A stretch of 64,000 bases of DNA from Strix aluco (Eukaryota; Chordata; Aves; Strigiformes; Strigidae), in NCBI RefSeq assembly GCF_031877795.1, contig NC_133946.1, forward strand, positions 12,313,144 to 12,377,143, in the 5' to 3' direction. Shown piece after piece: positions 61,815-64,000 of the stretch. Numbering within the stretch: the first letter of the stretch is position 1; each line of letters opens with the position of its first letter. Both the position numbers and the translations under genes were made by a program. The notes beneath the pieces are model-generated. The model was not told the origin of the DNA. It saw only the letters and a list, made by a program, of their open reading frames with translations, and made no database searches.

Positions 61815-63157
61815 ATTTGCCTTAGCACTCAGCACAACGGCTTGTTGGTTTTGCTTCAGCCCCGCGCTTGCTCGCAGGGGGAGGGATCTGTAACCAGCAC
61901 ACTGTTCCCCTGCCAGCTCGCAGCGTGCGTCCTGCTGCAGCTTTTACCTTGGGCGGCTGCAGCGAAGTACAGGGCAGGTACCAAGGAGCCACCCATGGCC
62001 CCAGAAGGAAGCAAAATCAAGTTAAATTCCCAGCAAGAAAACAAAGGCTGTGACGCTTGAAACGGGCCACGTCTGGGTGCCACACACCTGATGTTTCTTC
62101 CTGCGTGAAGAACCTCTCCCCCGCCAAGCACAGCACATTTCCTAAATGATCTGGGTTATCAGGGAAGCAGCAGCCAGCACTGGCTCCCACACAGGGAGGT
62201 TTGAGTAGCAAGTAATACTTCCAGATATATAAGTGTTCAAGGCCAGGCTGGATGGAGCTTTGGGCAACCTGGGCTAGTGGAAGGTGTCCCTGCACGGGGC
62301 AGGGGGTGGCACTGGATGGGCTTTAAGGTTCCTTCCAGCCCAAACCAGTCTGTGATATCTTGGAAAAACCTCCAAAACCACTGTCATCATTCACACTCAC
62401 TTCAGTGAGCTGCCCAAGAGTTCACACAGGAGCTGGCCCTGCCCTCGGGACAGGAGGGCTCTGGGAACACTCCAAGGCTTTAGTGCCCTCCCAATGGTGC
62501 CAAACGCTTCTGGGGGTTTGATGCTCATCGACAGCAGCAGCAGCAGCCCCAGGTGAGCTTTACCGCACGGCCAGCACTTCCTTCACTCCTAACATGCAGT
62601 GACAGGACACTACGAGGGAGATTGTACTTTTTAAAGCCTTTTTCCTGTCCTTAGCTATGAAATAAAGGAAACGTTTTCCTGATGAGAACACTCGCCTCTG
62701 CCACACACTCTTCTGAAGTCAGTAACAGTGACATCAGGAATGAGCTCTGGGAGACAAGATGAAGCATAAACTGGGGGAAGTCAAATCAGACAACGCAGGA
62801 GCAGCCAACAGTGTGTTCAATGCACACACCAACAGCTGAACTAACACGGGCAGGGCAAAATCAAACTTACGGGCTGGACAGGGAAGAGGCAGGAATTCGG
62901 AATGAACAACTCCAAACCAGGGAGAAATTTAGGCCAGAACTGATTAGTGTCAGAAAGGCAGAGGGTGCCCACGTACAGGGCCTGACAATTTGATTTTTTT
63001 GTTGCTTTTAAAAAGCCTAAGTCTCCCTTGCCCAAAACATCTTTACACCTGCACAGCAGCCTGGTGTCAGTTTTCTTTTTTCCACTGCTGACTTAGTACC
63101 CTCAGAGCCAAGACAGCAAACAAGAAAAAACAAAGTACACAAATTCCAGTAGTAGTT
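61815..63157. other. Region downstream of COX8, no gene recognised
   Basis: Apart from the CR1 tail at 62232-62360 and a short CAG run near 62533-62547, no coding or RNA gene was identified. The sequence is less GC-rich than the IFITM cluster. Confidence 0.55.
62232..62360 (+). mobile_element. CR1 LINE, short 3' fragment
   Basis: The segment begins GTGTTCAAGGCCAGGCTGGA and continues through a CCTGGGCTAGTGGAAGGTGT stretch to AAGGTTCCTTCCAGCCC, ending near CTGTGATATC. These are standard landmarks of the CR1 3' UTR in birds. Only about 130 bp survives. Confidence 0.88.
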
Positions 63158-63750
63158 TGTTAGTGACGCCAGGGAATCGCAGTGATACAGCACACTTCAC
63201 ATTTGCTAGTGGCCATGGTAAATGATTATGCCAGTAGCTATAGTTACCATATGGGAACAATTGCAAGGTCAAGCAAGAACAAGCTTTGATCTCCAAACCT
63301 TAGAAAACAGGTGGAATGTCCTGGACCATCAAGAGAATGTCTGGGATTGTGTTGAGGATGAGTTATTTGACAACCTGGCAAAGGGACTAATCAATTAACT
63401 TGGCAATGAAACTAACTTTGGAGTATCCTGACAGTGAACTGCCTTCATTATAACACTAAAAAACACACCCCAGGTCAAAAAGCCCCCTGCCCAGGTTAAG
63501 ACCCTTCCCCTGAGCGCGTGTAGGAGTAGCACCATTATGTAAGTCGTATTTTTGGTGTATGTTCATCACTAACCAATCAGTATCTAATAGGCATGTTTGG
63601 AAAGTACTAACCCCTGATTTTTGTGTATAAAAGCAGCACAAAAACCTGCTGGTGGTGTGCTTGATTTGTGGAAAAGTCCACCAAGCACTCAGGCCTGAAT
63701 AAATACAGTGTCTCCTGAGCATGATAAGATGGGTTATTGCACACCAGGCA
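63158..63750 (+). mobile_element. LTR-like endogenous retrovirus fragment
   Basis: Has the layout of a retroviral LTR: a TGTTAG start, a promoter with CCAAT (63573-63577) and GTATAAAAGC (about 63624-63633), then AATAAA (about 63699) some 70 bp further, and a CA end near 63750. The sequence after it (GGGTAACAAAAGTGG) could be a primer-binding and leader region, so the element may continue past the window edge. No genes of the element are visible. Ends and family are uncertain; it is treated as a fossil. Confidence 0.5.
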
Positions 63751-64000
63751 CAAATCTGCTTTTTGGGTAACAAAAGTGGTAACTAGAGCTCTTAAGTCAG
63801 AGCAGTGACCAGACTGGTGCTGGGAAGCAGGAACTGGCCAGCTGCACTTCAAAAGCCCCTGACATCCTGAGGAATTCAGCCAGACAGGTGAACACGAGTG
63901 TTCAGTCTGAAGTCACTGTTCAGTCCCCGGGGCAGTTCCCTGTTAGTACCTGCAGTGGGGAGTTACGCATCCAAGCGGTCACTCGCAGGGAGCCCCCGTT

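Overview
The window reads as nuclear DNA from a bird. It has intron-bearing vertebrate genes, two CR1-type LINE 3' ends, LTRs of avian type, very GC-rich promoters, and IFITM proteins that look like the chicken set. It covers the IFITM antiviral locus with its usual flanking genes: B4GALNT4 (minus strand), then IFITM3-, IFITM1-, IFITM2- and IFITM5-like genes (all plus strand), then PGGHG, formerly ATHL1 (minus strand), and finally a COX8 gene (plus strand), called here as COX8B. All names come from recognising protein sequence and gene order by eye; no database search was run.

Region by region: 1-1849 holds the likely 3' UTR of B4GALNT4 and unassigned GC-rich sequence. 1850-28671 is the 20-exon coding region of B4GALNT4, including a first intron of about 12.5 kb, with a CpG-rich promoter around 28.7-29.5 kb. 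29.5-31.9 kb is intergenic, with a duplicated 105-bp element and a polypurine tract. IFITM3 spans 31945-33144. A solitary LTR with a second LTR inserted into it fills 34131-35381. The IFITM1-like gene (38588 onward) has a clean first exon, but no recognisable second CD225 exon. IFITM2 (40224-41129) and IFITM5 (42267-43288) are intact. PGGHG has 12 coding exons between 55581 and 45492. COX8 has two exons (60363-61711). The right edge holds a CR1 tail and an LTR-like element that may continue beyond the window.

How the genes relate: the IFITM proteins are small CD225 membrane proteins. The IFITM3-like one has the tyrosine endocytic motif expected of an endosomal, entry-blocking type. IFITM5 is the bone-type member, with its acidic tail. 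IFITM3 and IFITM2 carry the same 15-bp IRF-type element, in opposite orientation, just upstream of their start codons, which suggests shared interferon control. B4GALNT4 (Golgi LacdiNAc synthesis), PGGHG (cytosolic collagen-glycan glucosidase) and COX8 (mitochondrial) are neighbours by conserved synteny, not by shared pathway. The main oddities are the missing IFITM1 exon, the shared promoter element, the duplicated non-coding element, and a strong poly(A) site inside the PGGHG reading frame.
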